Positions 41,461 through 56,149 of a stretch of DNA of 64,000 bases are shown here, piece after piece. Source of the DNA: Amaurobius ferox (Eukaryota > Arthropoda > Arachnida > Araneae > Amaurobiidae); the NCBI GenBank assembly GCA_951213105.1, contig OX578136.1, positions 155,999,178 to 156,063,177 of the forward strand, written 5' to 3'. The notes under the pieces were generated by a model. That model saw nothing but the letters and a program-made list of their open reading frames with translations. It searched no databases and had not been told where the DNA came from. The position numbers were made by a program, and so were the translations under genes. The number at the start of each line of letters is the position of its first letter. The stretch's first letter is position 1.

Positions 41461-44400
41461 CTAGCAGCATACCCGTTCTTCGTACGGAGTATATAATATA
41501 AAGAAACTTGAAATTCATAATCATGCCCAAATTCTTATAGTATACTAAATGACATGTTTAATCAAAATATTCTGTTAAAATATTTAATATAATGCTCCTA
41601 AAAAGAAGTTTAAGAATATCTGTTCTCGCTATATAAAATTATCTTCATGGACATATCTGAAGAATAAAACATCTTGGACCCCCTTATGTAAGCAAATATA
41701 AAAAAAAATATGGAATTGAATCAATATATGCAAAATAAAAGCGTTAAAATTGTATGGGACCCGTACTAATTATATACGCGAATATTAGAAAATATAACCT
41801 GTATTAGTAGATTACGTGTATAAATTGAAAATACCAATAAACCCGTAATCTTTAAATCTGAAGACAGTCATTTATTCCAATATATGTCAAAATTAAAGTG
41901 CTAAAATTATATGGGAAGATATACACGTACTACTTATAATGTCCGACTATTAGTAGAAGATTACCCGTTTTGCAATTTGAGTCACAAATGTTTTTTGGTA
42001 AAATACAACAGACGACGTAATAAATTGAATATATAATTAATCCCCTTAATCTTCATACCAGAAGACTGTACTTGATTCCAATATATATGCCAATATATGT
42101 CAAAATATATGCCAATATACCTGTACTACTTATATTCTCGTAGGTTAGAAGATATACCCGTGCATTCCTAGAAGATTACTCGTACAACGTACAATATGCG
42201 TGTGTCAGCAATTTTTGCCGCAATAAAACAATGGCGTAATAACTTAAAAATATCAATAATCCCTGAATCAATAATTCCGGAAAATATCAATAATAATAAT
42301 GTTTAAACCTGAAGAGTATAATTGATATTATCCAGTCCAAAATGAAATGGCAATGAAATTTATTTTATATACATATCTTCATTATTCAAATCGGAAAGGA
42401 TTTAATAAAAATCGTCTGCCGCATAAACACATTGGATTTAAATCCGTTGCTAAGCGACATGATATCATTTGCTTCAAATAAATTGGTAGAAAAAATATCG
42501 TCTAAATAGATATATTTCTATGAAACATTTGGCGACAGTTTCGTCAAATTAGCGACATTTTAAAAAATCGCCAAATTTATCGCCAACCGGGACTGTAGAA
42601 CTGACAGTTCCACTTTGCGACAAATTGACGAATATCATCACAATACTATCCCCTAACAAAAAACAATTAATATCATTTATGTAGCGCAATTTTATCAATT
42701 TCAAGATATTTTTATAGATTTGAAAACATTTTTATCAATTTGGTGACATTTTAAAAATTCGCTAAATGTATTACTAAGTAGGATGGTTGGTCTGACAGAT
42801 AAATGCTAACCAAACATCATTTCAGTACTCTCTTCTAACAAAACAAAAAAAAAATTTCATTGATATGTAGAAGACCCAAGCCACACGACCAACCCGAAGG
42901 TTTATGGCAGCTGTTTGTGTGTCGTTTATATCAATTTGGCGACATTTCCGTCAATTTGGCAAAGTTTAAGAAAAGTTGTCAAATTAGCGATATCCCTCCA
43001 AATTCGTAGCTTTGAATTTGCAGATCTGAATGAAACATTCTTATCCCGTTTCAATATACTAAATGAAAACACTACAATTGTATTAGAAGATATACCCGCT
43101 CTACTCTTTTTCTGTTTCAACAATCGGCTATATGAATTTATTGGCTAAACACAATATATGAGTTTAGTAGCTAAATACGATATAAGCTTGAAAACTCTTT
43201 GCCAAAATAAATGAAATTGATGTACGCAGTCAGCAATTAATATAATTAAAAGAAAAATCAAACCGTCCATTCATAAGATATATTTTTATATCCATTTATC
43301 CATTTATTTATTATTTAAATCGAAAAAAAAATAATAAAAACATTAACAAACACATTTAATTTAATTGCGATACCGAGCAACATGATATATCCTCCTAAAA
43401 TGTTAAAATTTATTAACCACTAACAGCACACCCGTTATTCGTACGGAGTGTATAATTTAAAGAAACTTAAAGTTCGCAATCATGTGCAAATTCTGTTAAA
43501 ATATTAAATTTATTGCTCCTAAAGAGAAGTTTAAGAATATATGTTCTCACTATGCAAAATTATCTTCACGATCAGATCTGAAGAATAAAACATCCTGCCC
43601 CCTTTTGTAAGCAAATTTACAGAAGAAAAAATAGGAATTGAATGAATATATGCAACCCCGTACTAATTATATTGTCGCAGATCAGAAAATATGCCAATGT
43701 GTTAGTAGAAGATTACCCGTATTACAATATGCGTCTCAAAAATATTTGCCAAAATAAAAGAGATGACGTAATAAATTGAAAACATCAATAATATCCGTAC
43801 TCTTTATACCAGAAGGTCGTATTTGATTCCAATATATGCCAATATATATCAAAACATATGTCAATATACCTGTACTACTTATATTCTCGTAGATTAAAAG
43901 ATATACACGTGTATTTGTAGAAGATTCGTACAACATACAATATATGAGTTTAAACAATTTTTGTCATAATAAAATAATTGCATAATAACTTGAAAATATC
44001 AATAATCCTTGAATCAATAATCCCCGAAAATATAAATAATAATAATTTTTAAACCTGAAGACCGTAATTGATATTATCCAGTCAAAAATGCTATAAGAAA
44101 AATCAAATCGTTCTTTTCTAAAATATATTTTTATATCCATTTATTTATTATTCAAATCGAAAAAATAATTATTAAAATTAACAGACAGATTTAATTTAAT
44201 TGCGTTTCTGAGTAACATGATATAAGATAGAATCTTATAACATGTTAAATATGTCATTTCTTATAACATAAACTGCGAAATTAAATAACGATTTTGATTT
44301 CTCTATACTTCTCATTGTTCCGCAAAAGCTTGTTTTAAATAAACCATGAACCATGGAGATAGATTTCCCCTTTAAATCATGTTTGAAACAATTCATGTTT

Positions 44401-44817
44401 TCAGAAAGTGACTAATTAACGCAAAAAATCTCCCATAAAACTCAGAGATTAAATTTTAATTCACTTTCAAACGATTTTCAAGCTTTTCGTTTGGATAAAC
44501 CACGGAGTTAGGGAGTAGAACTCCTAGGAAAAAGTTCCGTTTTCCATTAATATCTCGACAACCCCAGGTCTTAGAAACTCGAAACTTGGACAAAATTTAT
44601 GGGGGTATATTTCAAGGCTATTCACCAAATTTCATTAAATTCGGTTCAGCCGTTTTTCCATGATGATGAGACAAACGAAAATTTCGTTTTTTACTAATAT
44701 CTCGAGAACCACTGGTCGTAGAAACTCAAAACACGGATATAATTTTAAGTGGGGCTATTTCTGGGCTACCCACAAAATTTCATCAAATTCGGTTCAGCCG
44801 TTCTCCCGTGATGGTGT

Positions 44818-44859
<42 letters not shown>

Positions 44860-44882
44860 TTTTCATTTTTATTTATATAGAT
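41461..44882 (+). repeat. Family C repeat, unit 2 (3.42 kb)
   Basis: Same ends as unit 1, plus an internal second start CTAACAGCACACCCGTTATT at 43429, so it is a composite of two family C copies. It is nearly identical to 45150-48582 (offset 3,687 bases). Confidence 0.85.
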
Positions 44883-45149
44883 TCAATAAATTGAGTGTAC
44901 TTTCGCTAAATAACACGCATAATTAATTGAACACTTTTAATTCAGTTTTCGATTTCATTTTTTAACTGGACTGATTTTCAAATCCGGAGTAGCAAAATTG
45001 CGAAAAAAATAATATATCTTAAGAACGGCTAGTCCTAGAGTAATGGGGTTGATTTTATTCTTTTCATCATCAAAAATGACATATAAAACAAGCATTAAAT
45101 TGATGCATTTGACCATACGTAGTCTTTTATTACTTTCTTTATATTCATA
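44883..45149. repeat. Family B fragment between the two large copies
   Basis: Contains GAACGGCTAGTCCTAGAGTAA and ACGTAGTCTTTTATTACTTT, the family B interior. Confidence 0.5.
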
Positions 45150-48100
45150 ACTAGCAGCATACCCGTTCTTCGTACGGAGTATATAATATAAAGAAACTTG
45201 AAATTCATAATCATGCCCAAATTCTTATAGTATACTAAATGACATGTTTAATCAAAATATTCTGTTAATATTTAATATAATGCTCCTAAAAAGAAGTTTA
45301 AGAATCTCTGTTCTCGCTATATAAAATTATCTTCATGGACATATCTGAAGAATAAAACATCTTGGACCCCTTATGTAAGCAAATATAAAAAAAAATATGG
45401 AATTGAATCAATATATGCAAAATAAAAGCGTTAAAATTGTATGGGACCCGTACTAATTATATACGCGAATATTAGAAAATATAACCTGTATTAGTAGATT
45501 ACATGTATAAATTGAAAATACCAATAAACCCGTAATCTTTAAATCTGAAGACAGTCATTTATTCCAATATATGTCAAAATTAAAGTGCTAAAATTATATG
45601 GGAAGATATACACGTACTACTTATAATGTCCGATTATTAGTAGAAGATCACCCGTTTTGCAATATGAGTCACAAATGTTTTTTGGTAAAATACAACAGAC
45701 GACGTAATAAATTGAATATATAATTAATCCCCTTAATCTTCACACCAGAAGACTGTACTTGATTCCAATATATATGCCAATATATGTCAAAATATATGCC
45801 AATATACCTGTACTACTTATATTCTCGTAGGTTAGAAGATATACCCGTGCATTCCTGGAAGATTACTCGTACAACGTACAATATGCGTGTGTCAGCAATT
45901 TTTGCCGCAATAAAACAATGGCGTAATAACTTAAAAATATCAATAATCCCTGAATCAATAATTCCGGAAAATATCAATAATAATAATGTTTAAACCTGAA
46001 GAGTATAATTGATATTATCCAGTCCAAAATGAAATGGCAATGAAATTTATTTTATATACATATCTTCATTATTCAAATCGGAAAGGATTTAATAAAAATC
46101 GTCTGCCGCATAAACACATTGGATTTAAATCCGTTGCTAAGCGACATGATATCATTTGCTTCAAATAAATTGGTAGAAGAAATATCGTCTAAATAGTTAT
46201 ATTTCTATGAAACATTTGGCGACAGTTTCGTCAAATTAGCGACATTTTAAAAAATCGCCAAATTTATCGCCAAGTGGGACTGTAGAACTGACAGTTCCAC
46301 TTTGCGACAAATTGACGAAATATCATCACAATACTATCCCCTAACAAAAAACAATTAATATCATTTATGTAGCGCAATTTTATCAATTTCAAGATATTTT
46401 TATAGATTTGAAAACATTTTTATCAATTTGGTGGCATTTTAAAAATTCGCTAAATGTATTACTAAGTAGGATGGTTGGTCTGACAGATAAATGCTAACCA
46501 AACATCATTTCAGTACTCGCTTCCAACAAAACAAAAAAAAATTTCATTGATATGTAGAAGACCCAAGCCACACGACCAACCCGAAGGTTTATGGAAGCGG
46601 TTTGTGTGTCGTTTATATCAATTTGGCGACATTTCCGTCAATTTGGCAAAGTTTAAGAAAAGTTGTCAAATTAGCGATATCCCTCCAAATTCGTAGCTTT
46701 GAATTTGCAGATCTGAATGAAACATTCTTATCCCGTTTCAATATACTAAATGAAAACACTACAATTGTATTAGAAGATATACCCGCTCTACTCTTTTTCT
46801 GTTTCAACAATCGGCTATATGAATTTATTGGCTAAACACAATATATGAATTTAGTAGCTAAATACGATATAAGCTTGAAAACTCTTTGCCAAAATAAATG
46901 AAATTGATGTACGCAGTCAGCAATTAATATAATTAAAAGAAAAATCAAACCGTCTATTCATAAGATATATTTTTATATCCATTTATCCATTTATTTATTA
47001 TTTAAATCGAAAAAAAAAATAATAAAAACATTAACAAACACATTTAATTTAATTGCGATGCCGAGCAACATGATATATCCTCCTAAAATGTTAAAATTTA
47101 TTAACCACTAACAGCACACCCGTTATTCGTACGGAGTGTATAATTTAAAGAAACTTAAAGTTCGCAATCATGTGCAAATTCTGTTAAAATATTAAATTTA
47201 TTGCTCCTAAAGAGAAGTTTAAGAATATATGTTCTCACTAAGCAAAATTATCTTCACGATCAGATCTGAAGAATAAAACATCCTGCCCCCTTTTGTAAGC
47301 AAATTTACAGAAGAAAAAATAGGAATTGAATGAATATATGCAACCCCGTACTAATTATATTGTCGCAGATCAGAAAATATGCCAATGTGTTAGTAGAAGA
47401 TTACCCGTATTACAATATGCGTCTCAAAAATATTTGCCAAAATAAAAGAGATGACGTAATAAATTGAAAACATCAATAATATCCGTACTCTTTATACCAG
47501 AAGGTCGTAATTGATTCCAATATATGCCAATATATATCAAAACATATGTCAATATACCTGTACTACTTATATTCTCGTAGATTAAAAGATATACACGTGT
47601 ATTTGTAGAAGATTCGTACAACATACAATATATGAGTTTAAACAATTTTTGTCATTATAAAATAATTGCATAATAACTTGAAAATATCAATAATCCTTGA
47701 ATCAATAATCCCCGAAAATATAAATAATAATAATTTTTAAACCTGAAGACCGTAATTGATATTATCCAGTCAAAAATGCTATAAGAAAAATCAAATCGTT
47801 CTTTTCTAAAATATATTTTTATATCCATTTATTTATTATTCAAATCGAAAAAATAATTATTAAAATTAACAGTTAGATTTAATTTAATTGCGTTTCTGAG
47901 TAACATGATATAAGATAGAATCTTATAACATGTTAAATATGTCATGTCTTATAACATAAACTGCGAAATTAAATAACGATTTTGATTTCTCTATACTTCT
48001 CATTGTTCCGTAAAAGCTTGTTTTAAATAAACCATGAACCATGGAGAGAGAATTCCCCTTTAAATCATGTTTCAAACAATTCATGTTTTCAGAAAGTGAC

Positions 48101-48505
48101 TAATTAACGCAAAAAATCTCCCATCAAACTCAGAGATTAAATTTTAATTCACTTTCAAACGATTTTCAAGCTTTTCCTTTGGATAAACCACGGAGTTAGG
48201 GAGTAGAACTCATAGGAAAAAGTTCAGTTTTTCATTAATATCTCGACAACCCCAGGTCTTAGAAACTCGAAACTTGGACAAAATTTATGGGGGGATATTT
48301 CAAGGCTATTCACCAAATTTCATTAAATTCGGTTCAGCCGTTTTTCCGTGATGATGAGACAAACGAAAATTTCGTTTTTAACTAATATCTCGAGAACCAC
48401 TGGTCGTAGAAACTCAAAACACGGATATAATTTTAAGTGGGGCTATTTCTGGGCTACCCACAAAATTTCATCAAATTCGGTTCAGCCGTTCTCCCGTGAT
48501 GGTGT

Positions 48506-48559
<54 letters not shown>

Positions 48560-48582
48560 TTTTCATTTTTATTTATATAGAT
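45150..48582 (+). repeat. Family C repeat, unit 3 (3.43 kb), near-identical to unit 2
   Basis: The same sequence from ACTAGCAGCATACCC to TTTATATAGAT, including the composite internal junction at 47108. Differences from unit 2 are isolated substitutions, short indels and a longer CAGA array (48508-48559). Confidence 0.85.
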
Positions 48583-48705
48583 GTATAAGGAAAAGTATTG
48601 TGACGGGGTCGAAAATTCGGAATCGAGTTTTCGACGGGAGAGCACGTTTCAAGCATCCCTGATCACGAATCAAACATTTTTGAAGTGATGTCTGTGTGTG
48701 TGAAA

Positions 48706-48772
<67 letters not shown>

Positions 48773-49540
48773 AGTGAGTCTGTGGAGACGATAACTGACG
48801 AACGAATGGACCAATTCGAACCGAATTTGGTACAAAAATCACAATCCATAAACACTGAAAGCCTATTGTTTTTATACGTAATCGAATGTTCAGAACCCCC
48901 GTAAATTTTCGAATAAAATTTTGAAAAAATCGTCAAAAAATCAAAACCACTAATAAAGTTACGCAAATAGACATTTCTTATCTAATTTTTCATTAGAAAA
49001 TGATTGGCATAAATTTTAGAACGCTAACATGAACCGTTCTCGAGACATTGTACATTTTTCAAAAAAATTATCAAAAAGTCATATAAAATTTAAAAAAAAA
49101 TATTTCCTATTGATAAACAAGTTCACTTTTCATATGTAATACCATGCGATAAATTGGGTGACATCATTCTCGTGTATCTAGCTCGTTCCATTTATGAAAA
49201 AAATACTTTGAGTAATACTTTTGTATTTGAACGCCAATAGTCATTTATCTGCTGTAAGAACAACTTATTTCTTCGTCCATAACGCTTGGCGAGATTGTGG
49301 CGACGAATTTGGCGGAATGTCACCAACTTGGCGACTTTTTGAAATGCTGCCGAATTAACGAAAATCTCGCCAAATGGATAAAAATGACGCTAAATCAATG
49401 AAAATGACGACTAATTGTCGAAAATTCAATATCTTGGAAAGAATATTAGTATCTACTATACGAAAAACCTATTTTTTACTGTAAAAGTAGTAAATTCATT
49501 ACATTATGTAAGGAAAGTCATGTGTTGCCCACATCAGATA
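48583..49540 (-). repeat. Family B variant, inverted, with long TG microsatellite
   Basis: It reads tail to head: GTATAAGGAAAAGTATTGTG, GACGGGAGAGCACGTTTC, a TG run of about 70 bases (48701-48771), a GGCGA array (49288-49400), and TGTGTTGCCCACATCAGA. Confidence 0.65.
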
Positions 49541-50848
49541 TTTTTAGATTATGACGATTTTTGCAGGACATTTCACAAAAAACAGGTTCTTATGTTTCGA
49601 ATCATGCTAAAATCTAATCAGCTCCAGGGTAATCCATAAGAGACTTATATACCAAATTTTGTAAAATTTGATATATAAGTTTTTCAGCTGAAGTGAATAC
49701 AGGCGATTGTTGCGGGTCATTTCTGAAAGAAAGGCGTCGTTTTATCCCAAATCGAGCCAACAACTAATCAGCAGCAGGGTCACACACAAGTGACTTACCT
49801 AGCAAATTTTATGAAAATCGGTCTATTAGTTTTTGAATTAGCGTGGATACATACATTGCAGAGACAGACAGGCACACAGACAGACAGACAGACACACACA
49901 CACATACAGATAGACAGACCGACAGACACACACAGACGTCATGCTAAAAATAGTATTTTCGTGTTTCATAGGTCCCAAAACGTGTAGATACGTGGAAAAC
50001 TAGAGTTGCGATTTTCGACACGATTCCAATACTTTCCCTTATACATTCCCATGTATTACAGAGAAAGTAAATATGTGATGTGATCAGCACATGACTTTCT
50101 ATGCAGATTCAAATTTAATTTTTCTTTCTTTAATAATACATTTAATTGCACAAAATAACGCTGAATTTACATTTTTAATTTTATTTCTGTTTTTATTTGG
50201 TAATTGGACATAATTTTTTTGGCGGCATAACAAAAGTGCGAAATCTCTCAAATATCTCGCGAACGGTTTGTCCTAGAGTAATAGAGTTGCCCTTATTCTT
50301 TTCCTCGTCAAAAATTACGTATAAAACAAGCATTTAATTGATACATTCGAACATACGTTATCTTTTTTAGATTTTTGCGATTTTTGCGGGCCATTTCGTA
50401 AAAAAGGCAGGGTGTTCTGTTCCAAATCGTGCCAAAATCTAATCAGCACCAGAGTATCTCCCAAGTAACTTATCTACCAAATTTTGTGAAATTTGGTTAA
50501 TTAGTATTTCAGCTAGATTGGATACATAAGATTTTTGCTGGCTATTTTGCAAACAAATGGGGGTCCTTTTTTTTCGAATCGCACCAGAAACTAATCAGCA
50601 CCAGAGTTACGTCCAAGTGACATACCTACCAAATTTTATAAAATTCGGTCCATTAGTTTTTGAGTTAGAGTGGGTACATACATTGTACAGACAGACAGAC
50701 AAGCACACAAAGGTCACTCTAAAAATACTATTTTTGTATTCTAGAGGTCCCAAAATGTGTAGATCCGTCGAAAACTCGAGTTGCCATTTTCGGCACGATT
50801 CCAATACTTTTCTTATACATTGCCATGTATTGCAGGGAAAGTAAAAAT
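49541..50848 (+). repeat. Two consecutive family B copies
   Basis: The first is headless, ending at about 50070 with TTACAGAGAAAGTAAA. The second runs from GATGTGATCAGCACATGAC (50077) to ATGTATTGCAGGGAAAGTAA (50844). Confidence 0.6.
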
Positions 50849-51090
50849 TCCAATATTCAATTTTGATTCTCTATATAAATAGAATGTTTTTAACATGTTA
50901 TAAAATTAGTAAAGCTGAATATTGAACTCTTATTGGATATTTCATATCAGACAGAGAAACCCAACTCGAGGAGGAGTGGGCAGCACACTCCCTCGCGAAA
51001 ACTTCCCATCGCTGAGATACTGTTGCACTCTTTTGGGGTGAGAACTGACTACCTACCAACTTTTAGCTTCCTAAACCTTATTAGAGATAT
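50849..51090. other. Short unrecognised stretch
   Basis: A GC-richer patch (50950-51040, GGAGGAGTGGGCAGCACACT) without an open frame of note. Confidence 0.35.
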
Positions 51091-51880
51091 TTTACTTTCC
51101 CTGCAATACATGGTAATGTATAGGGAAAGTATTGGAATCATGCCGAAAATCGCAACTCGAGTTTTCGACGGATCTACTCGTTTCGAGACCTCTAGAATAC
51201 AAAAAAACTATTTTTAGCGTGACGTCTGTGTGTGTGTCTGTGTGTCTGTCTGCTTGTCTGTGTGCCTGTCTGTCTGTGCAGATATTGTATCCGCTCTACC
51301 TAAAAATCTAATTGACCGAATTTCATAAAATTTGGTAGGTAAGTCACTTGTGGGGAAATCTGGTGCTGATTAGTTTTGGGTACAATTCGGGATAAAAGAA
51401 CCCGCCTTTTTTTTAGAAATGACCCGCAAAAGTTTGTATCCACTCTAGCTCAAAATCTAATGGACCGAATTTCACACAATTTGGTAGATAAGTTGCTTGT
51501 GGATCACTTTGGTACTGATTAGATTTTGGTATGATTCAGAAAAAAATAACCTGCCGTTTTTTGCAAAATGACTCGCAAAAATCGACAAAATCTAAAATAA
51601 AAAACTACGTATGCTGAAATATATCCATTAAACGCTTGTTTTATACGTAATTTTTAACGAAAAAAAGAATAAGATCAACCCTATTACACTAGGACTAGCC
51701 GTTCTCGAGATATTTTAGTTTTTTAGTTTTTTCTCTACGCCACATTTGAAAATGAGTCCAGTTACCAAATGAGAACGAAAATTGAATTAATAGTGAATTA
51801 AATTTAATTAAAATAAAGAGAATATGTATATAAGTCTGCAAGGAAAGTCATGTGCTGCTCACATCAGATTTTTTGATGTT
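51091..51880 (-). repeat. Family B copy, inverted
   Basis: From TTACTTTCCCTGCAATACAT to GGAAAGTCATGTGCTGCTCA and CATCAGATTTTT, the reverse order of 54886-55705. Confidence 0.65.
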
Positions 51881-53249
51881 ATAGGGGAACACAACTCGGG
51901 GGTAGCATATGTATTCTAGGAAATGTCAGGTAGATAAGGTATTTATGCCCCCTTTTGAGGTAAATATTAATTGTATGCACAATTTCACCTTTGCAGACTT
52001 TATGGTTTACGAGATATTTTTGCCCGAACTGAAAATCTCAACCCAACTGCTAGTTATATATATTATAGCTTTTGATAAAGTTTTTAAAGCATGGATAGCG
52101 TTTCTTTAACTGCATGATTTAAACAATGTAACTAAAGCTAAGTGCGTTGCTATTTGGCAGAATTAAGTGAGAAGCATAAGCGTATACGAGTATATCGGCT
52201 TTTGTTTTCTGAGTTTTAGAAAAATAATAAATAAAAAATTTCAGTGACTCACTAATACAACCCAAAAATGGAAATAATTATTTTTTTCCCGTTTATTTGT
52301 GAAAGTGAATAAGAAGTTGTGCATTTTATATATTCATCTTGATCATGTAACATATTAGGAAAGTTAATAAAACTTCGTGTAATGCTGAATTAAAAGAAAA
52401 TAAATGGTGTCAGGTGTGGTATTTTGTGCTGCTTTATACGAATTTTCTTTGTATTAGTTGATGTATGGATTTTACGTATATGTAATACACTGACAAATGT
52501 AGATTGGAGCAAGTGCTCTTACATCATTCCTTCTACTTATTCTAAGTATTTTTTTTAAGAATTCTCAAATTTATTAGGTATTCTTAATGAATATCACAGA
52601 TTAAAATACTTTCATTCCAAATTAATAACATTCGCATCTTTAATCTTGCGTTCATTTTCCTGATCAGTAATTTTCCTCATTTTTTATGATGCATCATATA
52701 CTAATAGTTGCTATTTAGTATTAAAAATGTTATATATATTTAAGAAAATTAAAAACAAAAAAATGCTTAGTCAACGAATTAATTTTATCTTATTAAGAAA
52801 TACTTATTAAGGAAAACTTCAAATTTTTCTAATTTAGATATTAAACAGATTTAAGAAAAACTACTTTGAATATATTTACGCCTCCGATAATTTTAAATTC
52901 CGATTTCCTGCATGCCTTAACATTTATTGCATCAGAAGTTATTGCAATTTTTATCGAAATATTATGCATTCCAGCTAATTCTTTAGAGAAACATTATTGA
53001 AATGACTTAATTTGAGCTGAGTTACCCAAAATATATCCTAGCAGTTTTTTAAAGAATACTTAAAAAACACTGATGCGGTTTTATTAATAACAACGTGAAA
53101 AATGTTATAAAATGTGCAACTTATAAATTTATACTTTTAACGGTTCATAAAGCAAGTCTCAATGTGATATAATTTCCTCGCTGGAATTTTTGTTAACTAT
53201 AGGTAGTCATAAATTATTTTACATTTTTATTATTTTATTTAAATATGAG
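51881..53249. other. Gene-free AT-rich stretch
   Basis: No repeat shared with the rest of the window and no coding signal was recognised. It is the longest stretch of possibly single-copy DNA on the right side. Confidence 0.4.
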
Positions 53250-53985
53250 ATAGTATCAGATATAACTAGCGTTACATATATTTTAAAATATGCGCAAATT
53301 CTAAAGACATCCATTTTACTTTTCAAAAAATTTCATTAAAATGTTGAATTTAATTCCCCTATAAAAACTAAAAATTACAAGATTGACTGTTATAAGCAAT
53401 TCTGAAAAATACAATATTCTGGTCCCTTTTGTGAAAAAATGTACAAAAATATGAATTTTGTGAACATACGCCAAAATGAGGACTTTGAAATGATTACAAA
53501 AGTAATTGTCGAATCATATTTTATTGCATTGCAACAATCATTTAAACGCATTGGAATGAATATACATGGATTTAAACATATTTTCTCAAAATATTACTGC
53601 AGCCTTTTCATCCATTGCCACAACTGACAAAACAATATCAAATGTATAATACTGTTTAATAATTAAGTTAATTTTTATAGCAGTTTCTTTATTACTGGTA
53701 TAGGATAATTTGCATTAAAATAGTAGTGCCGTTTAATTATTTTAATTTAATTCGCCTACTACGCAACTTAATATCATTTTCTTCAAATAACGTTTCGGAA
53801 TAAAATTGCCTGCATAATGCTGTTTTTAAGAAAGGATTTTTTGCCAATATCTCCACAAACCCTGGGCCTACAAACTCGAAACCTGGTTAAGTCACCTGCA
53901 GTAAACTAAAGTATAACCGTACAAAATTGTATATATGTATACGGAAGGCAAACAGACAAACAGACTTTCTATATATATATATATT
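53250..53985 (+). repeat. Diverged family C copy
   Basis: The order of phrases follows family C (AACTAGCGTTACATATATTT, GCAAATTCTAAAG, CAATATTCTGGTCCCTTTTG, ATATCTCCACAAACCCTGGG, AAACAGACAAACAGAC) at low similarity. Confidence 0.45.
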
Positions 53986-54314
53986 TATAATAAAAATATA
54001 ATATGAAAATCAATGATAAAATAAAGAGAACTTGTTACTCATAAAACCCTAACATAAATTTGCCTACAAATTAAAAAGAAGTATAAAGAAAAATAGAGAA
54101 TCAACTATCATGAGGAAAATTAAATGCATATTTATAGTCATCAAGCTAAAGTATAATATATATATATATATATCCAAAAGGAAATGTCCAAATCTGAAAT
54201 TCTAATATGATACAAGAAATAAGAAAAAGAAAAAGTACCAAAAATTGGCAGAGGGGGGTTGTGACCCCCTCACCCCGGTTCAGCATGCTTTACGCCATGG
54301 CCACACTCCCGTTA

Positions 54315-54328
54315 TATATATATATATA

Positions 54329-54399
<71 letters not shown>
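54315..54399. repeat. TA microsatellite, ~85 bp
   Basis: An almost uninterrupted TA run next to a small GC-rich patch (54243-54312). Confidence 0.9.
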
Positions 54400-54403
<4 letters not shown>

Positions 54404-54429
54404 ATACTTTAGATACTGCATTCAGCGCT

Positions 54430-54880
54430 GACATTTTTCAAATTATCACAGTACTACTACTTGTAAACTTAAAACTTCTTTGAAAAAAAAATACTAATTA
54501 CACAAAATGAATTTTATTCAAATGACGTTAGCGAAATATAAATCGCCTGCCTTTCAATGCAAAATAAATGAATACTTCATTCATATCACTTATGTTCTAG
54601 ACTCCAAAGCTAAATAATTTTACGTGATAAAAATTCAGCAATTCTTATATAACCTTACAATAGCTGGATTTGTTTACATTCTGAATAAGTTAAAATTAGG
54701 CTTCGTTATAGAAATAATCAAAGCACAATGATGATTTAAAATCAAAAATATTGTAATTGAGTAGTTACGAAATTTCGATACACAGAGAATACGCAGAAAT
54801 AAATCGTTTTTATGACGGTTGCAACGCTCACTATAAATTTAAATATTTAAATGACCTTAAAAATCACGATCTTTATACAG
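54430..54880 (-). repeat. Family A 3' half, inverted and diverged
   Basis: Includes TATAAATCGCCTGCCTTTC, CTAAATAATTTTACG and TTAAAATTAGGCTTCGTTAT, each present in the inverted copy at 33500-34815. Confidence 0.55.
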
Positions 54881-54885
54881 AGGAA

Positions 54886-55512
54886 AAAAATCTGATGTGG
54901 TCAGCACATGACTTTCCCTGCAAACTTATATCCACGTTCTATTTATTTCTATTAAATGTAATTCACTTTTAATTCAATTTTCGTTCTCATTCGGTAACCG
55001 GGCTTATTTTCAAAGGTGGCGTAGGGAAAGTACGAAAAACTAAAATATCTCGAGAACGGCTAGTCCTAGTGTAATGGGGTTGGTCTTATTCTTTTCGTCG
55101 TTAAACATTACGTATTAAACGGGCATTTAATGGATATATCTCAGTATACCAAGTTCTTTAGTTTAGATTTTGAAGATTTTTGCGGGCCGTTTTGCAAAAA
55201 AAGGCAGGTTATTTTTTTCCGAATCGTACCAAAATCTAATCAGCACCAGAGTGACCTATACGTGACTCATCTACCGAATTTTGTGAAATTCGGTTTATTA
55301 GTTTTTCAGCTAGAGTGGATACAAGCTTTTGCGGGCCATTTCGTAAAAAAAGGCGGGTTCTTTTATTCCGAATCGTACCCAAAACTAATCAGCACTAGCC
55401 CCGGCCACAAGTGACTTACCTACCAAATTTTGTGAAATTCGGTCGATTAGTTTTTTAGTTACAGTGGATACAAAATCTGCACAGACAGACAGACAGACAC
55501 ACAGACAGACAC

Positions 55513-55559
<47 letters not shown>

Positions 55560-55705
55560 CACGCACAGACGTCACGCTAAAAATGGTTTTTTCGTATTCT
55601 AGGGGTCTCGAAACGTGTAGATCCGTCGAAAACTCGAGTTGTGATTTTCGGCATGATTCCAATACTTTCCCTATACATTACCATGTATTGCAGGGAAAGT
55701 AAAAA
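54886..55705 (+). repeat. Family B copy, about full length
   Basis: Head AAATCTGATGTGGTCAGCACA at 54886; CAGA array at 55481-55560; tail CATGTATTGCAGGGAAAGTA ending at 55701. It is the best-bounded B copy (820 bp). Confidence 0.7.
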
Positions 55706-56149
55706 TGGAAGCCATAATTTTTATTTTTAAATGAATCACTTGATATATCATCGGTGCATATATCATCGGTGTAAATTTCAATTTTTATTTAAAAAACTTC
55801 ACAACATATGTTGCTGAACATTTTTTTTCTACATTTTATGCAATAATTTGAATATTTCCTAAATTTTTGGAAGACATTTTTGAATTTTAACGACGCTTAA
55901 GAAATGTTTTAAAAATTAGGTCCCTTAGGGTGCAATGTATTTCATTTCTACAAACTGGGTTAAATCAGAAACTAATTGGGTGATATTATTCATTTTCACT
56001 ACCGTAAGTCCCACATACCGTCCCAACAACATACTAAAATTTCATTTTGATAAAGTCAATATTACGGCAGATATCCTAAGAAAGGACAGACAGACAGACA
56101 GAATGACCAAAGTCCTAAATACTTTTCAACTATGTTGGAAGTGTTAAAA
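55706..56149 (-). repeat. Family A 5' part, inverted
   Basis: Ends in the inverted head TTTTCAACTATGTTGGAAGTGT after a CAGA array (56090-56101). Confidence 0.6.

Noticed and set aside
42915..43148. 77-codon ORF repeated exactly at 46602-46835
   Set aside because: The identity comes from the duplicated family C unit. No known domain, and the reverse strand is equally open (AT-rich).
48710..48904. ORFs made of CV or TH repeats
   Set aside because: They are translations of the TG microsatellite. The same holds for TA-run ORFs at 30147-30389, 54207-54431 and 63089-63335 and CTGT-run ORFs at 2791-3105, 48348-48662 and 55459-55662.
54243..54318. Small GC-rich patch resembling a SINE head
   Set aside because: No B box and no flanking duplication.
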